Part shown: in pieces, positions 43,370 through 52,009 of the stretch
How positions within the stretch are numbered: position 1 is the first letter of the stretch
Layout of the letters: each line of letters opens with the position of its first letter
NCBI GenBank assembly: GCA_949296855.1
Contig: CASFRN010000135.1
Coordinates: forward strand, 1-53,934
DNA length: 53,934 nucleotides
Direction: 5' to 3'
Source of the DNA: an uncultured Bacteroides sp.
Lineage (GTDB): Bacteria > Bacteroidota > Bacteroidia > Bacteroidales > Bacteroidaceae
Position numbers and translations under genes: made by a program
The notes under the pieces: model-generated
The model's database searches: none
Seen by the model: the letters and a program-made list of their open reading frames with translations, nothing else
What the model was told of the DNA's origin: nothing

Positions 43370-45418
43370 ATGAAACGTATCGGCATCCTTATTCTCTTAT
43401 CAACATTCGCCGTTATCTTGTCGGCACAAAGCGAGACCCAAACCGTCGAACTGCAAGAAGTGGAAGTAAAGGCGGCTAAGGTGATTCATAAGCCCGACGG
43501 GCAAACCATTTACCCTACCGAAGTGCAGAAGAAGGCTTCGCATTCGGGGTACAGCATCCTGCAAAAGCTCGCCTTGCCCAACATCCGTGTGGATGAGGTT
43601 TCGCATAGCTTGTCGGCTATCGACGGGCGGGGAAGCATCCAGTTGCGTATCAACGGGATTATCGTAGGGCGGGAAGAAATGCTGTCGCTCGCTCCCGAAC
43701 GCATCAGCCGGATAGACTTTATCGACAATCCCGGGGTGAGATACGGCGAAGGCATCGCATACGTCATCAATATCCTGACCCGCCGGAACGATAGCGGATA
43801 TACGGTCGGCGCAGACCTTACTCAAGCGCTTACCGCTAAGTTGGGCAATGATTTGCTCTACGGGAAATGGAATGCCGGAAAAAGCGAGCTTTCCTTGAGC
43901 TATCAGTTCGGATACAAGGACCTTGAGGGAAACCGGATGAACGAAACGGCTCATTACCTGCTTACCGACGGTTCTACCCGTACCATCGAACGTAACGACA
44001 TCGCTTCGCACAGCCGGAGCTTGAACAACGATTTGCAATTGAAATACAATCTTGCCGATTCCGCCAACTATGTGTTTCAGGCTTCACTGAAGGCTGATTT
44101 CTCACACATCCCCCATAATTATAACCGCAAACAGATTGTGGACGGAAGCGAACGCTATCTTGCCACCCAATCTAATCGCAGCCTTAGTTCCAGCCCCGTT
44201 TTAGACCTTTATTTCTTCAAGCAATTCAGTCCACGCCAATCGTTGACCCTTAATGCCGTGGGGACTTATATCGCCACTTCGCTTCGGAGCAGTTACGATG
44301 AAGGCGAGCCGTATGCGTATGAGGTAGACGGGAAAACGTATTCTTTGATGAGCGAAGCCGTTTACGAGAACCGCCTCAAGCCTTTTACTCTCACCGCAGG
44401 CATGAACTATATGCAGAAATATACGAAGAACCGATACACGGGCGATGTGAACTCTGTCAATCCGATGCATAACCGCAATGTGTACGCTTTTGCCGAGATA
44501 AAAGGGGCGGTCGGTCCGGTGCGCTACATGGCGGGATTGGGAGGAAGTTATTTGGATTACCGCCAGCAAGCGCACGATTATCATTACTGGCTGTTCCGCC
44601 CGAAGGCTTCTGTTGCCTACAATCCCGTGCAAGCTTTCCAACTGAAATACGATTTTCAGATAAGCGAGCACGTTTCGCAGGTGGCGATGATCAGCAACAC
44701 TTCTATCCGCAACAACAGCATGGAATGGACGTTGGGCAATCCCGATATCCGCCCCAACCGGGAGCAAGAGCACACCTTTCAGGTCTCGTACACTCATCCT
44801 CGCTTCCAGTCTTTCCTTCAAGCCTACGGCAAGCTTTGCGCTCAGCCGAATATGGCGACCTATATCCGGACAGCTGATGATAAGTTTGTTTACACCCAGC
44901 TTAATCAGAAAGAAATCGATGTGCTCAACCTGATGCTTTACGCCAACGCTTGGATTATCCCCGACAAACTTTCGGTAGCAGCGTCCGGCACGCTTTTCCG
45001 TTGTTTCAATTTCGGCGAAGACTATACGCATTGCAAGACTTTCTATTCGGGCACCGCTAATGTGCAGGCTTACTTAGGCAAGTTCACCCTTTCGGCATTT
45101 GTCGATAGCGGTTTCCGTTTTCTCGAAGGCGAGACTGAAGGGTTCAACGGGTCGTTCACTTACCTGAATGCGGCTTACCGGTATAAGAACCTGAATGTGT
45201 CGCTCACATGGCAACAACCGCTGAATCCGCATTACAAGCAATTCCAGTCAGAGGTGTACAACCGTTATGTGCGGAAAACTACTACGCTTCATTGCCGTGA
45301 CTTGGGCAATCTCGTAAGCCTGAACATTGCATGGAAATTCTCGCAAGGACGTTCTTACAAGGACATCCGTAGGAATATCAATCAGAAGGTGGATAAGGAT
45401 ACCGGAATCTTGCGGTAA
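43370..45418 (+). CDS. TonB-dependent outer-membrane receptor-like beta-barrel
   Basis: A 682-residue exported protein with a signal peptide (ILSAQ, cleavage near 19). A plug-like domain fills residues ~25-140 (VEVKAAKVIHKPDGQTIYP, RINGIIVGREEMLSLAPERI, GVRYGEGIAYVINI). A long barrel follows, with aromatic strand ends. There is no carboxypeptidase-like N-terminal extension and no clear TonB box. Its substrate is unknown. It lies 45 bp after the membrane-bound regulator on the same strand. Confidence 0.8.
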   Translation: MKRIGILILLSTFAVILSAQSETQTVELQEVEVKAAKVIHKPDGQTIYPTEVQKKASHSGYSILQKLALPNIRVDEVSHSLSAIDGRGSIQLRINGIIVGREEMLSLAPERISRIDFIDNPGVRYGEGIAYVINILTRRNDSGYTVGADLTQALTAKLGNDLLYGKWNAGKSELSLSYQFGYKDLEGNRMNETAHYLLTDGSTRTIERNDIASHSRSLNNDLQLKYNLADSANYVFQASLKADFSHIPHNYNRKQIVDGSERYLATQSNRSLSSSPVLDLYFFKQFSPRQSLTLNAVGTYIATSLRSSYDEGEPYAYEVDGKTYSLMSEAVYENRLKPFTLTAGMNYMQKYTKNRYTGDVNSVNPMHNRNVYAFAEIKGAVGPVRYMAGLGGSYLDYRQQAHDYHYWLFRPKASVAYNPVQAFQLKYDFQISEHVSQVAMISNTSIRNNSMEWTLGNPDIRPNREQEHTFQVSYTHPRFQSFLQAYGKLCAQPNMATYIRTADDKFVYTQLNQKEIDVLNLMLYANAWIIPDKLSVAASGTLFRCFNFGEDYTHCKTFYSGTANVQAYLGKFTLSAFVDSGFRFLEGETEGFNGSFTYLNAAYRYKNLNVSLTWQQPLNPHYKQFQSEVYNRYVRKTTTLHCRDLGNLVSLNIAWKFSQGRSYKDIRRNINQKVDKDTGILR

Positions 45419-45450
45419 TAAAGGTTTGATTTATGGTCAAACAAAATTGG

Positions 45451-45570
45451 TTTGCGAAAAATTTTCCAATGCAATGTCATCCTGAGCAAAGCGAAGAATC
45501 TCGTGTACATCAACGTGGATGCATTCGAGATTCTTCACTGGCGTTCAGAATGACAAATGTTTTTCGCAAT
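45451..45570. repeat. Dispersed palindrome after the TonB-type gene
   Basis: A ~29-base arm around 45475-45503 (words GTCATCCTGAGC, GAAGAATCTCG) and its complement around 45527-45555. Outer words TTGCGAAAAAT and TTTTTCGCAA extend it. This kind of palindrome is common in genomes of many bacteria as dispersed repeats. It lies between the convergent barrel and AICAR transformylase genes. Confidence 0.65.
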
Positions 45571-45616
45571 TCATTTCTGATTGACTATAAAAAGCATTAT
45601 GAATGTCCGCAAAGCA

Positions 45617-46795
45617 TCAATGGTGGAACAGACGGATGCCTGTAAACGCCATGGTGATGCCGTATTTGTCGCAGGTTTCGATGACATGGTCATCACGTAC
45701 CGAGCCGCCTGCTTGGGCGATGTATTCCACGCCGCTCTTGTGCGCGCGCTCGATGTTATCGCCGAAGGGGAAGAAGGCATCCGAGCCTAACGATACGCCT
45801 TTCAGCGTGTCCAGCCAAGCGCGTTTTTCTTCGCGGGTCAGCACTTCGGGCTTTTCGGTAAAGAACTGTTGCCACGTGCCTTCTGCCAATACATCGTCGT
45901 GGTCATCGCTGATGTACACGTCAATCGTGTTATCGCGGTCGGCACGGCGGATTTTCTCTACCCAAGGCAGGTTCAATACCTTTGGGTGCTGGCGCAGGTA
46001 CCAGATGTCGGCTTTGTTTCCGGCAAGGCGGGTGCAATGGATGCGGCTCTGTTGTCCGGCACCGATGCCGATGGCTTGTCCGTCTTTCACGTAGCATACC
46101 GAATTCGATTGCGTATATTTCAGCGTAATCAGCGCAATCATCAGGTCGCGTTTCGCCTCGTCGGGCAAGTTCTTGTTCCGAGTCGGGATGTTGGCGAAGA
46201 GTTCCTCGCCGTTCAGCTTGATTTCGTTGCGCCCTTGTTCGAAGGTGATGCCGAACACGTCTTTATGCTCGATGGGAGCGGGACGGTAAGCGGGGTCAAT
46301 CTGAATCACGTTGTATGTGCCTTTGCGTTTCGCTTTCAGGATAGCCAATGCTTCATCGGTATAGCCCGGAGCGATAACGCCGTCCGATACTTCACGGTTG
46401 ATGAAGCGGGCGGTCTCTTCGTCGCATACGTCGCTCAGCGCGATAAAGTCGCCGTAAGAAGACATGCGGTCGGCCCCGCGGGCACGCACGTAGGCATTGG
46501 CGAGCGGCGAGAGGGGCAGGTCGCCTACGAAGTAGATTTGTTTCATCGTATCGTCCAGTTCCAGCCCGATAGCGGCGCCGGCGGGGCTTACGTGCTTAAA
46601 CGAGGTAGCCGCGGGCATTCCCGTAGCTTCTTTCAGTTCTTTCACCAACTGCCATCCGTTCAGCGCGTCGAGGAAATTGATGTATCCGGGACGTCCGTTC
46701 AGCACCTCAATGGGCAGTTCTCCTTCTTGCATAAAGATACGGGCAGGCTTCTGGTTAGGGTTGCAGCCGTATTTCAGTTCGAGTTCTTTTGCCAT
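45617..46795 (-). CDS. Stand-alone AICAR formyltransferase (PurH C-terminal-like)
   Basis: A 392-residue protein with the transformylase domain of PurH: ELKYGCNPNQKPARIF, FLDALNGWQLVKELKE, TSFKHVSPAGAAIG, SNSVCYVKDGQAIGIGAGQQ, and DAFFPFGDNIERA. The N-terminal IMP cyclohydrolase domain of the usual bifunctional protein is absent. It would formylate AICAR with 10-formyl-THF in de novo purine synthesis. A complete PurH may lie elsewhere in the genome. The promoter on the minus strand is TATCTTTG at 46835-46828. Confidence 0.88.
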   Translation of the reverse strand: MAKELELKYGCNPNQKPARIFMQEGELPIEVLNGRPGYINFLDALNGWQLVKELKEATGMPAATSFKHVSPAGAAIGLELDDTMKQIYFVGDLPLSPLANAYVRARGADRMSSYGDFIALSDVCDEETARFINREVSDGVIAPGYTDEALAILKAKRKGTYNVIQIDPAYRPAPIEHKDVFGITFEQGRNEIKLNGEELFANIPTRNKNLPDEAKRDLMIALITLKYTQSNSVCYVKDGQAIGIGAGQQSRIHCTRLAGNKADIWYLRQHPKVLNLPWVEKIRRADRDNTIDVYISDDHDDVLAEGTWQQFFTEKPEVLTREEKRAWLDTLKGVSLGSDAFFPFGDNIERAHKSGVEYIAQAGGSVRDDHVIETCDKYGITMAFTGIRLFHH

Positions 46796-46827
46796 AAGCT
46801 TTTTAGGTTAAAATGTTTGTTTGTGTG

Positions 46828-46835
46828 CAAAGATA
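46828..46835 (-). promoter_or_regulatory. -7 box of the AICAR transformylase promoter
   Basis: On the minus strand the box reads TATCTTTG, 33 bp before the ATG. Confidence 0.55.
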
Positions 46836-46906
46836 CGAGTTTTTAATGAAGAATGAAGGACTTTTGATAGTTAATAGTGAATAATGAACAGTGAATAACG
46901 GAGGAA

Positions 46907-47007
46907 TTAGAGGCACGAAGTGGCTCCCAGCGAAGTCCCGATGGCGGTGAGAGATGGCGGCCAGCGTCTGAATCACAATCCCCAAATGTTTTCTTCTTGT
47001 TGTCCAT
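46907..47007 (-). pseudogene. Remnant of a small 'smalltalk'-type protein
   Basis: Reading the minus strand with two frame changes gives MDNKKKTF, then GIVIQTLAAI, then TAIGTSLGATSCL and a stop. This is close to the ~30-residue smalltalk-type proteins found in Bacteroidales accessory clusters, usually near an amidase and an HU-like gene. The shifts lie near 46980 and 46945. No other gene of such a cluster is left. The match relies on pattern memory of a very short family. Confidence 0.45.
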
Positions 47008-47237
47008 AATAGAATAGTTTATTTAAGTTAGTTTTGAGTTTTCACCTTGATTACGTGGGCAAAGTTACGCAATCCGCTCCTCATGGCAATGGATTTAAAA
47101 CGAGTGAGTGTAAAAATCTGTTAACAGAAGTGCGGAGATTTATTATATATCTATTTATGGTGCTGTAAATCAGTTGATTTTATTTTGTCCGTTTTATGTA
47201 CATTCCTTGTGTTTATTTGTTTTCATAAACAACAGGC

Positions 47238-47405
47238 GTGACAGTGTGACAGTGTGACAATGTGACAATAATGTTTTTGTCGAAAAAGTGTGTGACTTGT
47301 TAAAAGGTTAAAAGTAGTATATATGTGTAACAAGTTACTTTTTTCTGATTCCTAAAAAAGTTATTGTCACATTGTCACATTGTCACATTTGTCACACTGC
47401 CACAC
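47238..47405. repeat. Inverted GTGACA-type repeat runs in a gene-free region
   Basis: Runs of GTGACAGTGTGACAAT words at 47238-47270 and the inverse (ATTGTCACATTGTCACA) at 47363-47405 enclose about 90 bp. The region 46836-47593 contains no intact gene. With the smalltalk remnant it looks like the ends of an accessory cluster whose middle was lost. Confidence 0.6.
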
Positions 47406-47570
47406 TTTTTTTCTGCCTTCTAATCTGCATATATGTGCATAAGCCATACCATACAATTTACTTGCGTGAAACAGATAGTTGCGCCGCGCCGGGCAGGCGG
47501 GCGTTTTTATATTTCTAGACAAATGCTTTTCCGGAGTTCACCATTCACTAACAAAATGGTGTGTTTAATG

Positions 47571-47601
47571 TTGGGCGGATAAGAAAAACTTTCTATCTTT
47601 G
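47571..47601 (+). promoter_or_regulatory. Promoter of the cobalamin riboswitch operon
   Basis: TTG at 47571-47573 and TATCTTTG at 47594-47601 with a 20-bp spacer. Transcription would start immediately before the riboswitch. Confidence 0.7.
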
Positions 47602-47609
47602 CCCCCGCA

Positions 47610-47785
47610 ACGGTTCGGGCGAATGAAGCCCGATTAAAAGGGAATCAGGTGAGAGTCCTGAACAGTCCCGCTGCTGTAAGTTCCGTACGAGAAGTGTCGC
47701 AAGCCATTCTTTTGCCACTGGATGTATTCCGGGAAGGCGGCTTGCCGACAGGAACAAGTCAGAAGACCTGCCGTGTGCCTGAGTG
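47610..47785 (+). ncRNA. Cobalamin riboswitch
   Basis: The conserved landmarks of the B12 aptamer occur in order: GGTGAGAGTCC (47648-47658), CAGTCCCGCTGCTGTAA (47663-47679), GCCACTG (47714-47720), GGGAAGGC (~47731-47738) and the B12 box AGTCAGAAGACCTGCC (47757-47772). The order and spacing fit the class found in front of B12 transport genes. When cobalamin is bound, expression of the downstream btuB operon should fall. A short GC-rich hairpin followed by TTCTTTTTTT (47829-47850) could be the terminator of the expression platform. Confidence 0.93.
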
Positions 47786-47828
47786 TCTTCACTGCTTTCG
47801 AGGAAAAAGCGTGGGATGATAAACGCAG

Positions 47829-47850
47829 CCCGCAGGCGGCTTCTTTTTTT
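47829..47850 (+). terminator. Possible riboswitch expression-platform terminator
   Basis: A short AGCC/GGCT stem, only 4 bp clearly paired, followed by TTCTTTTTTT. The weak stem makes this uncertain; a translational mechanism is also possible, but the btuB start lies 120 bp further on. Confidence 0.4.
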
Positions 47851-47885
47851 ATTCCCCTTTACACTTGACGCAGTGTTAGTTTTAC

Positions 47886-47961
47886 TCACCACAGATTAAC
47901 CGGTTTAATTGATTAATGGTTAATAACGGCTAATAGTTTTAATCTGTGTAATCTGTGGTGA
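47886..47961. repeat. Palindrome between riboswitch and btuB
   Basis: 13-bp arms at 47886-47898 and 47949-47961 (TCACCACAGATTA and complement) enclose about 50 bases of TAATGGTTAATAA-like words. It lies just before the btuB ATG and could influence ribosome access. Confidence 0.55.
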
Positions 47962-47970
47962 AAACGCAAA

Positions 47971-49995
47971 ATGAAACGAATGAAACACGTAATTAGCATC
48001 ATCCTTGGAGTGTGCTTCCCCTTGGCAGGGCAGGCGCAGGCCGACACGGTGCGGGCGTATGCCTTGCCCGAAGTGACGGTGACGGATAGCCATCGCATCC
48101 GTGAGGTGCGCTCTGTAGCTCCGGTGCAATCGCTTTCGCGTGAAGAGCTGGAGCATCTGCACGCCTTGCAGTTATCGGATGCCGTGAAGCGCTTTTCGGG
48201 TGTCACGGTGAAAGACTACGGAGGGGTAGGCGGGCTGAAAACGGTATCTGTGCGCAGCTTAGGGGCGCAACATACGGTCATCGGGTATGACGGCATCGCT
48301 ATAACCGATTGCCAGACAGGGCAAATAGACCTTGGGCGTTTCTCGTTGGAGAATGTAGGCCGGGTGGCATTGAGCAACGGGCAGGATGATAACATTTTCC
48401 AGCCCGCGCGTTTCTTCGCTTCGGCGGGTGTCTTGCATATCGAGACGCTGGCTCCGGAATTCGAAGCGGAAGAGCGTACCCATCTCCGTGCGAAGGTGAA
48501 GGCTGGCTCATGGGGGCTGGCGAATCCTTCGCTCCGGATAGAGCGGAAGGCGGGACGGAAATGGGCGTTGACCGGCGATGCGGAATGGATGTCTTCGGAC
48601 GGGCGCTATCCGTTTACGCTATATTATGGGGACGAAAACGATGCTTCTTCGCGCGAGAAACGTCAGAACACAGAGGTGCGGACCTTGCGTGCCGAAGCCG
48701 GACTGTACGGGACGTTTTCCAGCCGTGAGCAATGGCGGCTCAAGGCTTATTACTATCAGTCTTCGCGCGGGCTTCCTGCAGCCGCTACGTATTATTACAA
48801 TCATTCCAGCCAGCATTTATGGGACAAGAACGCTTTCGTGCAAAGCAATTACCGGAAAGAGTTCGGCCGGCGTTTCGCTCTTCGGCTTGCCGGGAAATGG
48901 AACTGGAGCTACCAGCGTTACCTCGACCCCGATTATAAGGGCAGCACGGGGCAGACGGAGAACAACTATTACCAGCAAGAGTATTATCTTTCGGCTTCGG
49001 CACTTTGGCGGGCGTTGGATAATCTTTCGTTCTCGTTGGCAACGGACGGAAGCGTGAACCGGATGAACGCCGACCTGCGCGCTTTTGCCAAGCCTGTGCG
49101 CTGCTCGTGGCTGACGGCACTGGCGGGGAAATACGTTACCGATCGGATGACGCTTTCGGCATCAGTATTGGCTACTTGGGTGCATGAAGACGCGGAGCAG
49201 GGAAACAGCGCGGGCATACACCGCAAGCTGAGTCCGTACGTGGGCGTATCGTTCAAGCCTTTTGCGGCTGAAGAGTTCCGCTTGCGCGCTTTTTACAAGG
49301 ACATTTTCCGCTTGCCCAGTTTCAATGATTTATATTATGGGCAGACGGGTAATATCGGCTTGAAGCCCGAAAACGCCCGTCAGTTGAATGTCGGACTGAC
49401 CTATACGAAACGTATTTGCGATGTCATTCCTTGCCTGACGCTTACCGCCGATGCTTACATGAACCGGGTGACCGATAAGATTGTGGCGATACCGACCAAG
49501 AATCTGTTTGTATGGAGTATGGTCAATTTAGGGAAGGTGGACATCAGAGGGGTGGATGTGACGGGCAGCCTTGGCATCCGTCCGTGCGAAGGATATGTTT
49601 TAAACCTTTCGGGCAATTATACGTATCAGCGTGCGTTGGACGTGACGGACCCCGACCCTTCTACCGCCGAAGGGAAGACATACAAGCATCAGATTGCCTA
49701 TACGCCCCGGGTGTCGGGGGCGGGACAAGCTGTGCTGGAAACGCCGTGGGCGGACTTGTCGTATGCTGTGCTGTTTTCCGGAAAGCGGTATATGTTAGGC
49801 CAGAACATTGCCGAAAACCGCTTGCCCGGATATACCGACCATAGTGTCTCGGCACGCCGTGAGTTCCGTTGGCGGGAGGTTTCGGCTTCGGTGGCGGTGG
49901 AGGTATTGAACTTGGCGGATAAGAATTATGAGATTGTGAAAAACTTCCCGATGCCGGGGCGTTCGTTCCGGGTAACGGTCGGCATAGACTATTGA
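47971..49995 (+). CDS. btuB: TonB-dependent cobalamin receptor, BtuB-like
   Basis: A 674-residue outer-membrane transporter. After a signal peptide (LAGQAQ), an ALPEVTVTDSHRIREVRSVAP segment acts as the TonB-box region. The plug follows (LSDAVKRFSGVTVKDYGG, GGLKTVSVRSLGAQHTVI, GYDGIAITDCQTGQIDLG). The barrel is long and aromatic and ends FRVTVGIDY. The upstream cobalamin riboswitch and the BtuG-like gene 7 bp downstream assign it to B12 or a related corrinoid. Length is typical of Bacteroidetes BtuB. Confidence 0.92.
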   Translation: MKRMKHVISIILGVCFPLAGQAQADTVRAYALPEVTVTDSHRIREVRSVAPVQSLSREELEHLHALQLSDAVKRFSGVTVKDYGGVGGLKTVSVRSLGAQHTVIGYDGIAITDCQTGQIDLGRFSLENVGRVALSNGQDDNIFQPARFFASAGVLHIETLAPEFEAEERTHLRAKVKAGSWGLANPSLRIERKAGRKWALTGDAEWMSSDGRYPFTLYYGDENDASSREKRQNTEVRTLRAEAGLYGTFSSREQWRLKAYYYQSSRGLPAAATYYYNHSSQHLWDKNAFVQSNYRKEFGRRFALRLAGKWNWSYQRYLDPDYKGSTGQTENNYYQQEYYLSASALWRALDNLSFSLATDGSVNRMNADLRAFAKPVRCSWLTALAGKYVTDRMTLSASVLATWVHEDAEQGNSAGIHRKLSPYVGVSFKPFAAEEFRLRAFYKDIFRLPSFNDLYYGQTGNIGLKPENARQLNVGLTYTKRICDVIPCLTLTADAYMNRVTDKIVAIPTKNLFVWSMVNLGKVDIRGVDVTGSLGIRPCEGYVLNLSGNYTYQRALDVTDPDPSTAEGKTYKHQIAYTPRVSGAGQAVLETPWADLSYAVLFSGKRYMLGQNIAENRLPGYTDHSVSARREFRWREVSASVAVEVLNLADKNYEIVKNFPMPGRSFRVTVGIDY

Positions 49996-50002
49996 CAAGA
50001 CG

Positions 50003-51970
50003 ATGAAGAAAAAGATACTTGGACTAATCGGAATATTTTTGTCGCTGGCGGTTGCTTGCGATGATTTGGAAGACAAGCCCGCATTGCCGGATAACGGACA
50101 AGAAACGGTGCACGATGATGGTACGGCGGAAATGTATGTCCTCTGCGAAGGCCTGTTCAATCTGAACAACAGTACATTAGCACGCTATTCTTTCGAAACG
50201 GATGCCTGTATGCCCGATTATTTCCGGACGATGAACCGCCGGGGATTGGGCGATACGGCAAACGATATGGATATATACGGAGGAAAGTTGTATGTCGTGG
50301 TGAATGTGTCGAGTACGGTCGAAGTGATTGATTTGCATACCGGCTTGTCGGTAGGGCAGGTTTCTTTCGTAGCGGAGGACGGCAGTTCGCGCCAGCCGCG
50401 TGCCGTTGCTTTCGACGGAGGCAAGGCGTATGTATGCTCTTACGACGGGACGGTGGCTCGTATTGACACCGCTTCGCTTCAGGTGGAGGCGTTGGCGGAG
50501 GTCGGGCGGAATCCTGAAGACTTGTGTGTGCAGGACGGAAAGCTTTATGTATCTAATTCGGGCGGCCTCGATTGGGAAGGCATCGGAGTGGACCGTACAG
50601 TTTCAGTAGTGGATTTGGATGCGTTTCGTGAAGTGAAACAGATTGAAGTCGGTCCGAATCCGGGTAAAATACTTGCCGGACAAGCGCATACAGTATGGGT
50701 GGCTACGTATGGCGAGAATATAGAAGAGGGTGATTATTACTTGGTGAAAATCAATGCGCAAACCGATGTCGTTGAGGCGGTTTACGATGAGCCGGTAATG
50801 GACTTTGCCATCGATTACAACCTTGCTTACTTATATAATTATGATTATCAGACCAGCCAGTCTTCGGTTAAGGTCTTCGACTTGGCTTCGGGAAAGGTAG
50901 TCCGCGAGCAATTCATCACCGATGGGACGAAGATAGAGCGTCCGTATGCCATTGCGGTCAATCCGTATAGCAGCAATGTCTATATCACGGAAGCGTACAA
51001 TTATCAGGTGGAGGGCGACTTGCTTTGCTTTGCTCCCGATGGGAAACTGATGTTCCGGTTGAATGGGGTAGGGCTGAATCCGAATACCGTGTTGTTCCGC
51101 GATGTGTCTGCCTCTGTGGACGATTCCGGCTCGGAAGACAATCCGGATGCACCTTCGGCTTTTGCCGATAAGGTGTTCGAGTATGTTCCGGCTCCTACGC
51201 AATTCATGAATACCGTTACGGTGGCATATCAAGAAGGGTTTGATGAGGAAGACAGGTTGAGCCTGGCTTCCGAGCGGCTTCGCAAACGTTCGCTCTTGTC
51301 CTTAGGGGCGTACGGAGGATATATTGTGGTGGGTTTCTCCCAGCCTGTCCCCAATGTGGAAGGAGCCTATGATTTTAAAATCTATGGCAATGCCGACTAC
51401 AATCCGAATGCTTGGCAAGACCGTCCGGGAGGAAGCGCCGAGCCGGGCATCGTGCTGGTTTCGAAAGACGAGAACGGGAACGGGATGCCCGATGACCCGT
51501 GGTATGAACTGGCTGGAAGCGAATACGGGAAAGATACGGAGACGCGTGATTACGAGATAACTTATTATCGTCCTCAGCCTGAAAATGCCGATGTGCGTTG
51601 GACGGACAATCAGGGGAACGAAGGGTATGTGTATCGGAATGATTTTCATACACAAAATTCGTATTATCCGGCATGGGTGGAAGAAGACCGGATAACATTC
51701 CGTGGCACACGCCTGGAAGACAATGCGGTGGAAGAAAACGGCATTTGGGTGGGTTATGCCTACGATTGGGGCTATGCCGACAATCATCCGAATGATACGG
51801 AATTTTCGCAATTTAAGATAGAATGGGCGGTAGATGCGGAAGGGCATCCGATACAGCTTGATGAAATTGATTTTGTAAAGATTTATACAGCCGTTAACCA
51901 GTATGCCGGACAGGTGGGCGAGTTGTCTACAGAAATAACCGGAGTGGAGAATCTTCATTTCGGACAATGA
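50003..51970 (+). CDS. BtuG-like beta-propeller surface lipoprotein with C-terminal extra domain
   Basis: A 655-residue lipoprotein. A lipobox ends at Cys19 (LAVACDD). Residues ~45-360 are a YncE/DUF5074-like seven-bladed propeller (MYVLCEGLFNLNNSTLARYS, YVVVNVSSTVEVIDL, AVAFDGGKAYVCSYDGTVARI, VGRNPEDLCVQDGKLYVSN). Bacteroides BtuG, the very tight B12 binder seated on BtuB, has this fold. A separate domain of ~270 residues follows (VGFSQPVPNVEGAYDFKIY, NGMPDDPWYELAGSEYG, DNHPNDTEFSQFKIEW). It is translated 7 bp after btuB. It probably captures cobalamin at the cell surface and hands it to BtuB. The role of the C-terminal domain is inferred only. Confidence 0.75.
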   Translation: MKKKILGLIGIFLSLAVACDDLEDKPALPDNGQETVHDDGTAEMYVLCEGLFNLNNSTLARYSFETDACMPDYFRTMNRRGLGDTANDMDIYGGKLYVVVNVSSTVEVIDLHTGLSVGQVSFVAEDGSSRQPRAVAFDGGKAYVCSYDGTVARIDTASLQVEALAEVGRNPEDLCVQDGKLYVSNSGGLDWEGIGVDRTVSVVDLDAFREVKQIEVGPNPGKILAGQAHTVWVATYGENIEEGDYYLVKINAQTDVVEAVYDEPVMDFAIDYNLAYLYNYDYQTSQSSVKVFDLASGKVVREQFITDGTKIERPYAIAVNPYSSNVYITEAYNYQVEGDLLCFAPDGKLMFRLNGVGLNPNTVLFRDVSASVDDSGSEDNPDAPSAFADKVFEYVPAPTQFMNTVTVAYQEGFDEEDRLSLASERLRKRSLLSLGAYGGYIVVGFSQPVPNVEGAYDFKIYGNADYNPNAWQDRPGGSAEPGIVLVSKDENGNGMPDDPWYELAGSEYGKDTETRDYEITYYRPQPENADVRWTDNQGNEGYVYRNDFHTQNSYYPAWVEEDRITFRGTRLEDNAVEENGIWVGYAYDWGYADNHPNDTEFSQFKIEWAVDAEGHPIQLDEIDFVKIYTAVNQYAGQVGELSTEITGVENLHFGQ

Positions 51971-52009
51971 AAAGCAATTATTTATTAATCAATTAAATCA
52001 ATAAAACAA

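Noticed and set aside
45451-45570. Terminator shared by the two convergent genes
   Set aside because: The palindrome is long with a ~25-base loop and no T run; it looks like a dispersed repeat, though an effect on transcript ends cannot be ruled out.
47238-47405. Replication origin or iteron array
   Set aside because: The GTGACA words are inverted runs without regular spacing and without a replication gene or DnaA boxes.
47593-47892. 99-codon minus-strand frame over the riboswitch
   Set aside because: The plus strand holds all conserved B12-aptamer landmarks; the frame has no support.
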